A DNA stretch of 13,280 nt from a bacterium (GTDB lineage: Bacteria > Oederibacteriota > JAJYGY01). Below are positions 1 to 6,289 of the stretch, piece by piece. The stretch lies in NCBI GenBank assembly GCA_021790555.1, contig JAJYGY010000280.1, positions 1-13,280 of the forward strand. Reading direction: 5' to 3'. Below the pieces are notes generated by a model, which was not told the DNA's origin, did not search any database, and was given only the letters and a program-made list of their open reading frames with translations. The translations under genes and the position numbers were made by a program. The first letter of the stretch is position 1, and the number at the start of each line of letters is the position of its first letter.

Positions 1-2498
1 GCGGCGTAGAAGAGGAAGGCCGCGGTGAAGACCGCCTCGGCCCAGAGCACCTGGCGGTTCTGGGCCTTCCACCAGGCCTTCAGTTCCTGGGGACGGGTCC
101 ACAGCCACCCGGCCAGGCCGGCCAGAGGCAGAGCCAGCAGGATCGGCAGCCGCCCCTGGTAGAAGAACATCACCTTGAAGGTGACCAGGCAGAAGGCCAG
201 CCAGGCGAAGAGCAGCAGGCCCATGGCCTTGGAAAAGGCGTAGCCCAGGTCCGGAAAGCCGGAGAAAACCGCCCGGCACAGGGGCATGGCCAGCCAGCCC
301 AGCAGCAGGGCCAGCAGCCACCAGGTGAGCACGGAAAAGCCCAGGGGGTGCATGGCCCCGCGCGAAAGGCCGATGTTGGGATTCACGGCCGCCGGGTTTT
401 CGGAGGGCTCCTGGGAAAGCGCCGACCCCCCGCCGGCCTGTGCCAGGTTGTCCTCGGGCGAGCCTCCCCGCCTCCAGGCCTGCGGCAGGCCCAGCTTGTC
501 CACCTCCGAGGACAGGACGTTTTCGATCTGTTGCGCGCTCAGGTCCTCCACCTTCTGGAAGATGAAGGAATGGGGGTGGTCGTACAGGCTGAAGCTCTCG
601 TCGGCCCACCACAGCGTGGGCTTGGCCGGGGTGCGGCTGTCGTCGACCGTGATGCCGTAGATGTTGGGCTCGTTGGACTCGTCCAGGGCCAGCTTGAAGC
701 CCAGCCTGCCGGGGTCGCTGAACAGCAGGTGGTAGTAGCTGTAGGTGAGCGGGAAGCGGTCCTTCAGGCGCAGGTAGGTGCCGTAGGCGCGCGGGTCGGC
801 CAGCACCAGGTAGTCCGAGCCGGCCAGCTTGGTGCCGAACTCCTCAAGCTTGCGCGGGCTGTCCCATTCCACGATGCCGATCTGCCAGTCGTGGTACATG
901 CCGGCGTTGCGGGGCCCCACCTGCACGGGAAGGTCGTCGCCCCAGGTTTCGTTGAGGATGGAGGTCGGCCGTTTGGTGCCGTCCGGGTTGGTCATGGTCG
1001 TCGGCACGTTCTCGAATATCCAGTCCGAGGCGGCGATCCAGGGATGGGGCCGGGTGTAGATGGAGGTGTATCCCACGGCGTAGCCGAAGCCGAACACCAG
1101 GGCGGCCGCGGTCAGGGCGCCCACCGCCCTGCGGGCCAGGCTCCTGCCGGGCAGCAGGTCCCAGGCGCCCACCAGGCTGGCCGCTCCCAGCAGGCACAGC
1201 ACCGGCATGAAGGGCAGCATGTAGCGGGCGAACTTGGCGAAGGCGAAGCCCACCACCAGCAGGTAGGGGAGGCCCCAGGAAAGCACCAGCAGGGAGGGCC
1301 GCGAGAAGAGGCCGTGGCCCGCGGGCGCGGCGGAAGGACGCGCCGCCCCGCGCCGGGCGGGGGCCGAAGCGGCCGCGCGGGCCCGGTCCAGTCCCTCGCC
1401 GAAGGTGGCGCGGCGTCCCAGGGCCGTCTTGGCCAGGCCCAGGGCCGGCTTGGCCAGGTGAAAGTCGAAGGCGGCCAGGCACACGCCGCCCAGCAGCCAG
1501 CCCTGGTAGTAGAGCAGGATGTTCTTCAGGTCGAAGAAAACCGGCATGGTGTCCCAGTACTGCCGCACGTAGGGCGTACCGTCGGGAGAGCCGGTGACCA
1601 GGATGGCGCGCTGGGCGTTCTGGTTGGAGACGAACTTGGACCAGTCCAGGAAGGCCCAGGGCATGCAGACGAAGAAGGCCGCCAGGGTCGCCAGGGCGCT
1701 CAGCCCCAGGCCCAGGCCCACGGCCTTCAGAAGGTCGGGGTCGGCCTTGCGGCCCTTGGACCACTCGTCCCAGAAGGCGTATCCATGGGCCAGCAGGATG
1801 GGCAGCACCAGCGGCAGCCCGGCCGTCTTGCTGGCCAGGCTGGCCCCGTAGAAGATCCCGCAGGCCAGCGAGGCGCCCCAGCCCCCTCCCCGCATGACCG
1901 CGGCGCAGGACAGCAGCGTGGCGAGGCTGAGCATGGTCAGCAGGGGGTCGACGGTGAAGAAATGGGCCAGCTGGATGTTGAGGGGCGTGAAGGCCAGGAA
2001 GGCGGCGGCCAGCAGGCCGACCCTCCTGTCCCACAGCTTGCCGCCCAGCAGGAACAGCAGCAGGACCGAAAGGGTGTCGAAAAGCCCGGAAAGCATGCGC
2101 CCCGCCGGCACGATGAAGCGGAAGACGTCCATGCGCGGGTTGAACACCTGGGCCGCGTTCTTCAGGGTGGCCAGAAGGTACAGGGGCAGCGACCCGTACT
2201 GCAGGCCGGCCGGGTCGCCGCTGGCCCGGCCCGGCTCCTGGGGGTAGCTCAGGTCCGCCACCTTCTCGAACAGCCAGCGCTCGTCCGGGTGGAACTGGCG
2301 GGTGAAGTACCAGTCGGGCTGCCAGAATCGCGTCACCGCGGTGAAGAGCAGCACGGCCAGCATGGCCTGGGCCCGCCAGTCCTTGCGCAGGGCCGTCCAC
2401 AGGGCGCCGGAAAGGGAGACCAGCATGTCCCAGGGGCCGAAAACCCAGTCGAAGTCCAGAGCCCAGCCCGCATTCTTCCGGGACCGTCGTTTGGCCAC
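1..2498 (-). CDS. GT39-type membrane glycosyltransferase fused to a DUF2298 (Chlor_Arch_YYY) domain, C-terminus cut by window edge
   Basis: The minus-strand frame is open for 832 codons and continues beyond base 1. The N-terminal half looks like a GT-C (PMT/ArnT-like, GT39) transferase: a basic N-tail, a first membrane segment near residue 45, FHPDER (69-74) holding the expected acidic DE pair, HFFTVDP (179-185), many hydrophobic segments, and RYMLPFMP (425-432). A soluble stretch follows (about 480-650) with ENVP, NETWGDDLP and SLYDHPHSFIFQK, the last being a hallmark I associate with Chlor_Arch_YYY proteins. From about 720 the DUF2298 start is visible: WWLLALLLGWLAMPLCR, then FPDLGYAFSKAMGLLL, then LWAEAVF near 818-824. 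The chosen start is GTG at 2498, because GGAGG lies 5 nt upstream; an in-frame GTG at 2510 is the alternative. It follows the UbiA gene by 34 nt, so the two are probably co-transcribed. The likely role is transfer of sugar from a polyprenyl-phosphate donor outside the inner membrane. The acceptor is unknown. Confidence 0.85.
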   Translation of the reverse strand, partial: MAKRRSRKNAGWALDFDWVFGPWDMLVSLSGALWTALRKDWRAQAMLAVLLFTAVTRFWQPDWYFTRQFHPDERWLFEKVADLSYPQEPGRASGDPAGLQYGSLPLYLLATLKNAAQVFNPRMDVFRFIVPAGRMLSGLFDTLSVLLLFLLGGKLWDRRVGLLAAAFLAFTPLNIQLAHFFTVDPLLTMLSLATLLSCAAVMRGGGWGASLACGIFYGASLASKTAGLPLVLPILLAHGYAFWDEWSKGRKADPDLLKAVGLGLGLSALATLAAFFVCMPWAFLDWSKFVSNQNAQRAILVTGSPDGTPYVRQYWDTMPVFFDLKNILLYYQGWLLGGVCLAAFDFHLAKPALGLAKTALGRRATFGEGLDRARAAASAPARRGAARPSAAPAGHGLFSRPSLLVLSWGLPYLLVVGFAFAKFARYMLPFMPVLCLLGAASLVGAWDLLPGRSLARRAVGALTAAALVFGFGYAVGYTSIYTRPHPWIAASDWIFENVPTTMTNPDGTKRPTSILNETWGDDLPVQVGPRNAGMYHDWQIGIVEWDSPRKLEEFGTKLAGSDYLVLADPRAYGTYLRLKDRFPLTYSYYHLLFSDPGRLGFKLALDESNEPNIYGITVDDSRTPAKPTLWWADESFSLYDHPHSFIFQKVEDLSAQQIENVLSSEVDKLGLPQAWRRGGSPEDNLAQAGGGSALSQEPSENPAAVNPNIGLSRGAMHPLGFSVLTWWLLALLLGWLAMPLCRAVFSGFPDLGYAFSKAMGLLLFAWLAFCLVTFKVMFFYQGRLPILLALPLAGLAGWLWTRPQELKAWWKAQNRQVLWAEAVFTAAFLFYA

Positions 2499-2532
2499 GC
2501 GAACCTCCACGAAATGTTGGATGCCGGAGTAC

Positions 2533-3441
2533 TTATCCCCTCTTTTCGAGGGCCAGGATGGCGCCGGAACACAGCGCCCAAAGCAACACGTCGACCAGCA
2601 TGGCCCGGTCGGTGAGCAGCACGGCCTCGGGGCTGCCGCCCAGCCCCTTCTGGTGCACCAGGTACAGGTAGCGGAAAATGCCGTAGAGCACGAAGGGGAT
2701 GGTCAGCATCATCAGGTGCATGCCGTGGTAGGGGTGGGCGTCGAAGGTGTAGATGGAATAGGCCACCACCGTGGCGCTGGTGACGACGGACATCATCTCG
2801 TCCAGCAGGGCCTGGCTGTACTCCTCCAGGGACCTGCGGTGCGAGCGGGCGCCCTGCTTCAGCAGGCCCAGCTCCTGGCGGCGCTTGGCCAGGCCCAGGA
2901 ACAGGGCCAGCAGCGTGGTGCACACCAGCAGCCATTCCGAAACCGGCACCCGGATGGCCATCCCGCCGGCCACGGCCCTCAGCACGAAGCCCAGCGCCAG
3001 GAAGAAGACGTCCAGGATGACCACGTGCTTCAGCCACAGGGAATAGGCACTGGAGGAGGCCAGGTAGGTGAGGCCCAGCAGCAGCATGAAGGGCCCCAGC
3101 AGGCCGGCCAGCACCAGGCCGGCCAGGCCCAGCAGCAGCGAGAACAGGGTGGCCGCCGCCGCGGAGACCCGCCCCGAGGCCACCGGCCGCAGGCGCTTGA
3201 GGGGATGGTGCCGGTCGTTTTCGGCGTCGCGGGCGTCGTTGAAGCTGTAGACCGAGGAGGAGAGCAGGACGAAGCTGAAGAAGGCCTGGCCGGCCAGCAG
3301 CACCTCACGCGCGTCCACGAAGTGGCCGGAAAAGAGCAGGGCGGCGAAGACCACCAGGTTCTTGGGCCACTGCCTGGGCCGGGTCAGTTCAAGCAGGGCC
3401 AACGGCAGGGAGGCCTTTTTGGGGACGGGGAACGGGCGCAT
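2533..3441 (-). CDS. UbiA-family decaprenyl-phosphate phosphoribosyltransferase-like membrane enzyme
   Basis: This 302-residue polytopic membrane protein belongs to the UbiA prenyltransferase superfamily. The first Asp-rich motif is NDARDAENDR (68-77), followed by HPLKRLRPVASGR. The second conserved block, YSLWLKHVVILD through GFVLRAVAGG (133-160), and KRRQEL (186-191) match the branch of mycobacterial Rv3806c. That enzyme transfers phosphoribose from PRPP to decaprenyl phosphate, the first step toward decaprenyl-phospho-arabinose. Length matches that family. This branch is more specific than a quinone-type UbiA call, although a different prenyl acceptor remains possible. The start is ATG at 3441 with a weak TCTGGA upstream. 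It sits between a secreted carbohydrate-binding-like gene (51 nt upstream) and the GT39/DUF2298 gene (34 nt downstream), which supports a lipid-linked sugar role. The arabinose epimerase genes are not in the window, so the final donor could be polyprenyl-phospho-ribose or -arabinose. Confidence 0.88.
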   Translation of the reverse strand: MRPFPVPKKASLPLALLELTRPRQWPKNLVVFAALLFSGHFVDAREVLLAGQAFFSFVLLSSSVYSFNDARDAENDRHHPLKRLRPVASGRVSAAAATLFSLLLGLAGLVLAGLLGPFMLLLGLTYLASSSAYSLWLKHVVILDVFFLALGFVLRAVAGGMAIRVPVSEWLLVCTTLLALFLGLAKRRQELGLLKQGARSHRRSLEEYSQALLDEMMSVVTSATVVAYSIYTFDAHPYHGMHLMMLTIPFVLYGIFRYLYLVHQKGLGGSPEAVLLTDRAMLVDVLLWALCSGAILALEKRG

Positions 3442-3492
3442 GCGTGTCCAGAAGACCGTGGGATCGCCAAGGCGCCACGGGGGCGCCCGGGC

Positions 3493-4176
3493 TCAGTGGC
3501 CGGGCTTGGGGGGGACCAGCCTCACGTTGTCGATGTAAAGGACGGGATCGGTGGTGTCCCGCGCCGTGTTCAGGTAGAAGGTGAGCGCCTGGATGTTGGT
3601 GAGGTCCAGCCTGGCCTGCGACAGCAGGCTCATGGGGATGGACACCACGCTCTTGGACTTGGGCTTGATGTACCCGGCCGTTTCGGTGACGTGGGAATAG
3701 GCGTCCGTCACCTTCAGGAAGGGCTGGTACTGCTCCTCGCCGGGGTTGTACACGTCCACCTCCAGCTCGGCGTAGGGCGACCAGTCCGTCACCGGAAGCT
3801 TGGTGGCGCTGTCGGTGGAAAGGGTCATGCCGGCCTCCCAGGTGGAAGGCAGGGGGTGGTTCTTGTCGCCGGGGGAGAGGAAGTCCAGCGGGGTGGTGAA
3901 GCGGACTTCGGCGCAGGTGCGCCCCTGGGTGGCGTATTTTTTGAACGGCGTCAGGCTGGCGTAGCCGCCGGTGTTCCAGGCGTAGTCGTTGGGCGCGGTG
4001 AGGGGATGGGAAAGGACCGAGATGGGATCCAGGTTCTGGACCCCGCTCTGGGGCTGGTTTTCGAAGCCGCACAGCAGGGCGATCTTGGTGACGGCCGCCC
4101 GGGCCATGCCCGATCCCAGAAACGCCAGGGACGCGGCCAAACCCGCGCCCAGGAACCACTTGAAAGCCCGGCCCAT
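3493..4176 (-). CDS. Secreted protein with a carbohydrate-binding-like beta-sandwich domain
   Basis: The 227-residue product starts with a clear Sec signal peptide: MGRAFK, a hydrophobic core, and a likely cut after ARA near residue 27. The mature part is rich in alternating beta-strand sequence. Its C-terminal half (DWSPYAELEVDVYNP, then TNIQALTFYLN, then VLYIDNVRL at about 213-221) has the layout of galactose-binding-like/CBM-type jelly rolls, whose last strand often ends YIDNVRL. No catalytic residues are recognised. Two cysteines of the mature protein (in LLCGF and RTCAEV) could form a disulfide. The start is ATG at 4176 with GGAGG 4 nt upstream. It is the first gene after a strong promoter and lies 51 nt before the UbiA gene. 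It may bind the glycan made or decorated by the downstream transferases, which is inference from context. No specific family name can be given with confidence. Confidence 0.75.
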   Translation of the reverse strand: MGRAFKWFLGAGLAASLAFLGSGMARAAVTKIALLCGFENQPQSGVQNLDPISVLSHPLTAPNDYAWNTGGYASLTPFKKYATQGRTCAEVRFTTPLDFLSPGDKNHPLPSTWEAGMTLSTDSATKLPVTDWSPYAELEVDVYNPGEEQYQPFLKVTDAYSHVTETAGYIKPKSKSVVSIPMSLLSQARLDLTNIQALTFYLNTARDTTDPVLYIDNVRLVPPKPGH

Positions 4177-4202
4177 GCGCCCTCCCAGGAAGTGGACTCT
4201 TC

Positions 4203-4250
4203 AAAAAAACCGCTTGAAAACAGGCTGAAAACGCCGTTTTGACCGAAAAC
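4203..4250 (-). promoter_or_regulatory. AT-rich leader with regularly spaced A/T tracts and a small dyad
   Basis: Between the promoter and the ATG at 4176 the plus strand carries A7 at 4203-4209, AAAA tracts inside GAAAAC at 4216-4221, 4227-4232 and 4245-4250, and TTTT at 4237-4240. Centres are about 9-12 bp apart. A 13-bp dyad, AAAACG-C-CGTTTT, occupies 4228-4240. It may be curved DNA or an operator in the start of the transcript. No terminator form is convincing, because the T-rich parts are not preceded by a stable GC stem. Confidence 0.35.
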
Positions 4251-4256
4251 CTGAAG

Positions 4257-4286
4257 ATTCTAGCATTGGCTTTCCGGGCATGTCAA
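4257..4286 (-). promoter_or_regulatory. Sigma70-type promoter for the 4176-to-1 gene set
   Basis: On the minus strand there is a perfect TTGACA (4286-4281), an 18-nt spacer and TAGAAT (4262-4257). It lies about 80 nt upstream of the ATG at 4176 and just past the stop of the barrel gene ending at 4299. It is one of the few AT-rich spots in this GC-rich region. It would make the carbohydrate-binding-like, UbiA and GT39/DUF2298 genes a transcription unit separate from the upstream barrel gene. Confidence 0.7.
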
Positions 4287-4298
4287 CCCGGCCACGCT

Positions 4299-5387
4299 TC
4301 ACCATTCCAGGGCGTCGGTGTAGAGCCGGGCTCCCAGCGAAAAGACCCACCGGGTGTTGTCCTCCCCCGGGGTGGACAGGTCGGTGGGGAAATAGTTGTC
4401 CGAGAGGGGATGGAAATAGCTGGCCCGCAGCACGGCGCTGGCCAGGGCCGTCAGGGGCCAGGCCAGGCCCAGGTCGTCCCGGGCCAGGCCGGGCGCGGCA
4501 TTCCAATAGCTGGTGGCGTGGGCCAGCTCCAGGCGCGGCACCCACAGCCACCCGTCCGGGTTGGCGTCGCGGCCGAAGTCGGGGTTCCCGCCCCCGGGCC
4601 ACAGGGGCATGGAAAAGGAGACCCGCCAGACGGGCCGGCAGTCGAACTGGTCGCGGGTGTAGCTGGGGTTGAAGGCGTTGCCGTAGATGTCGTAGGCAGG
4701 GTCGTCCAGCGCGGGGCTGGACTGCGCGTGGAAGTGGAAGTAGCCCTCCAGGAGCGAACCCAGCCGCGCGCCCCAGGGCAGCCGGAATTCCAGGCCGGTG
4801 AGCACCCCGTCCGCGCTTCCCTGCAGGTTCTGGCTGTCGGTGTTGTCGGAATAGGAAAGGTTGCAGTATCCCAGGCTGAGGGCCGGCAGCCAGGACGGGG
4901 CCGAGTCCAGGGAAGGTCCCTGCCACACGCCCCGCCCCGGCGCGGCCAGCCGCCACAGGTAGGCCTTGATCCAGGCCCGGGTGGTGAAACGCTGGAAGGT
5001 GAGCAGGTTCTGCGAGGCCGGGTCGGTCTGGACCAGGACGCCGTTTCCGTCGAAGTAACGGAACTGGTTGCTTTCGTTCTTGAGGTAGGAATCCGAGGCC
5101 GAATCCGCGCCCAGGGTGAGCCAGGGGAGCAGGGGCAGCCGCGCGCCCAGGGAAAAATTGAGGGCGGCGTCGCGCTTCAGGGAATAATCCCCCACCGCGC
5201 TGTACCCGCCCCCCAGGTCGTAGACCAACGGGCTGTGGTAGGTGGTGGCGCCTGGACCGTAATCCAGGCCGAAGCGAAGGGAGGGCCGGCCCGGTTTGCC
5301 GTCCGGGTTCAGGGCGGTGGGCGCTGCCCCCGCGGCGGCCGAAAAAAGCCAGGCCACCGAAACAAGAAACAGGGTTTTATATCTCAT
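4299..5387 (-). CDS. Predicted outer-membrane beta-barrel protein, unknown family
   Basis: The 362-residue product begins with a signal peptide (MRYKTLFLV, hydrophobic core, likely cut after AAGA or AGAA near residue 21). The mature part shows repeated amphipathic beta strands with aromatic girdles, such as LRFGLDYGPG, ALNFSLGARLPLLPWLTLGAD, LGYCNLSYSD, LLEGYFHFHA and RVSFSMPLW. A late strand (WVFSLGARLY) precedes the C-terminal residue Trp, typical of proteins inserted by BamA. Loops are rich in Asp, Asn, Gly and Pro. I do not recognise a named family, and no enzymatic motif is seen. The start is ATG at 5387 with GGGAG just upstream. The gene lies 99 nt downstream of the tRNA on the same strand with no obvious promoter of its own, so it may be read from a promoter I cannot see. 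A porin, lipid or polysaccharide passage role is possible but not shown. Confidence 0.75.
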   Translation of the reverse strand: MRYKTLFLVSVAWLFSAAAGAAPTALNPDGKPGRPSLRFGLDYGPGATTYHSPLVYDLGGGYSAVGDYSLKRDAALNFSLGARLPLLPWLTLGADSASDSYLKNESNQFRYFDGNGVLVQTDPASQNLLTFQRFTTRAWIKAYLWRLAAPGRGVWQGPSLDSAPSWLPALSLGYCNLSYSDNTDSQNLQGSADGVLTGLEFRLPWGARLGSLLEGYFHFHAQSSPALDDPAYDIYGNAFNPSYTRDQFDCRPVWRVSFSMPLWPGGGNPDFGRDANPDGWLWVPRLELAHATSYWNAAPGLARDDLGLAWPLTALASAVLRASYFHPLSDNYFPTDLSTPGEDNTRWVFSLGARLYTDALEW

Positions 5388-5486
5388 GCGCTCCCTACTT
5401 CCCTCGGTTCAAGACCCCTTGCCTGTCCCACCGAGTCCGACCCAAGGGATCGAAGGGCCGCGATGCGCGAATTTCAATGAAAGGAG

Positions 5487-5560
5487 TGGGCCCGGCTGGA
5501 CTCGAACCAGCGACCAAGGAATTATGAGTTCCCTGCTCTAACCAACTGAGCTACAGGCCC
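5487..5560 (-). tRNA. tRNA with CAU anticodon, most likely tRNA-Ile2 (lysidine-modified), otherwise elongator tRNA-Met
   Basis: A complete 74-nt cloverleaf folds on the minus strand. The acceptor is GGGCCTG/CGGGCCC with discriminator A, the D-arm is GCTC/GAGC, the anticodon arm is GGGAA-CTCATAA-TTCCT, the variable loop is TGGTC, and the T-arm is GCTGG-TTCGAGT-CCAGC. No CCA tail is encoded. The anticodon is CAU. The acceptor stem has C4-G69 and C5-G68, the pairs known to favour TilS recognition of tRNA-Ile2 in E. coli, and G27-U43 tops the anticodon stem. From the end of the D-arm to the T-arm the sequence is very close to what I recall of E. coli tRNA-Ile2. It is clearly not an initiator, because it lacks the three G-C pairs below the anticodon loop. 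Automated tools may call it Met. Confidence 0.93.
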
Positions 5561-5565
5561 GAGGC

Positions 5566-5585
5566 GGCCGGCTCTCAGGCCGGCC
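5566..5585 (-). other. Stable hairpin directly upstream of the tRNA
   Basis: GGCCGGC (5566-5572) pairs with GCCGGCC (5579-5585) around a 6-nt loop, only 5 nt from the 5' end of the tRNA. There is no T-run, so it is not a standard intrinsic terminator. It could mark the 3' end of the methyltransferase message or influence tRNA 5' processing. Confidence 0.4.
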
Positions 5586-5592
5586 AGCCGAA

Positions 5593-5660
5593 TGCCGGAG
5601 GCGATCTTCATTCGCCACGCGTGAGCGGGGCGAATCAGAAATAGGCCTCCGGCAGTTTTT
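5593..5660. repeat. Nested inverted repeat between methyltransferase and tRNA (terminator-like on plus strand)
   Basis: TGCCGGAGGC (5593-5602) and GCCTCCGGCA (5645-5654) are a perfect 10-bp inverted repeat. Inside it, ATTCGCC (5610-5616) pairs with GGCGAAT (5629-5635), then CGC with GCG, closing on a four-base loop that reads GTGA (GNRA type) on the plus strand. On the plus strand the outer arm is followed by GTTTTT (5655-5660), the form of an intrinsic terminator, yet no plus-strand gene ends here. On the minus strand it lies 10 nt after the methyltransferase stop and could still end or stabilise that message. A small palindromic repeat element is the alternative. Confidence 0.5.
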
Positions 5661-5664
5661 GGAT

Positions 5665-6270
5665 CTAGGCGATCGGCCTCCTGGCCGCCACCTGGGCCAC
5701 GGCGCCGGGGCCGTGGTGGTATTTGCCTTCCAGCACCAACCTTTCGCCCTCCAGGGCGTGGAGGAATTCCAGGCCCTTCAGGTCGGCCTTGAGGTCCTTC
5801 AGGGTGGCCAGGCGGTCCAGTTCGCGGGGCCCGCCGGTCTTCAGTTTCAGCTGCCCGGGCGTGTAGGTTTCCAGGATGAAGACCCCTCCCGGCTTGAGCG
5901 CCCTGGCCGCCTGGCGGTGCACCCTGCGCCGCAGGGGCGCGGGCAGGTGGCACCAGATGGCGAGGATGCCGTCCCAGGCGCACTCGTCCAGCGTGGTTTC
6001 GGAAAGGTCGGCCAGGGCGGTCTCCAGGTTCAGGCCGCGCTCCGCCGCCCTTGCCCGGGCCTTGGAAAGTCCGGCCCAGGAGGCGTCCAGCGCCGTCACC
6101 TGGAAACCCTTGGAGGCCAGGAACAGGGCGTTGCGGCCTTCGCCTTCCCCCAGGGACAGCACCCGTCCCCCGGGCTTGAGGAGCTTTTCGGCCACCGCGG
6201 CCAGGAAATCGTTGGGCTCCTCGCCGTAGGCCAGGCCTTTTTCCGCGTATCGCAGGTCCCAGGGATTCAT
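5665..6270 (-). CDS. Class I SAM-dependent methyltransferase (TehB-like small family)
   Basis: The 201-residue protein has a single Rossmann methyltransferase domain. The N-terminal WDLRYAEKGLAYGEEPNDFL block is typical of small stand-alone enzymes annotated as tellurite-resistance-like or generic methyltransferases. Motif I is VLSLGEGEGRNALFLA (37-52), with Glu-rich glycine loop residues for SAM. LDAS (61-64) supplies the acidic residue expected to hold the ribose. LKPGGVFILETY (near 125-136) is the strand after the post-motif region. The substrate cannot be told from sequence. The start is ATG at 6270 with GGAGG 7 nt upstream. It begins 19 nt after the stop of the TPR gene and is probably its operon partner. 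It is followed by two hairpins and a tRNA. Confidence 0.88.
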   Translation of the reverse strand: MNPWDLRYAEKGLAYGEEPNDFLAAVAEKLLKPGGRVLSLGEGEGRNALFLASKGFQVTALDASWAGLSKARARAAERGLNLETALADLSETTLDECAWDGILAIWCHLPAPLRRRVHRQAARALKPGGVFILETYTPGQLKLKTGGPRELDRLATLKDLKADLKGLEFLHALEGERLVLEGKYHHGPGAVAQVAARRPIA

Positions 6271-6289
6271 GCAACGCCCTCCAATGGGT

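Noticed and set aside
844..2400. A 518-codon minus-strand open frame inside the GT39/DUF2298 gene
   Set aside because: It is a different frame from the one giving transmembrane segments and family motifs. Its product is Arg/Gly/Pro-rich low complexity.
348..4242. Very long plus-strand open frames opposite the minus-strand genes (for example 348-2615 and 2302-4242)
   Set aside because: Their translations are Gly/Gln/Pro/His/Arg-rich without domains. They mirror the codon bias of the real minus-strand genes, which have recognisable families.
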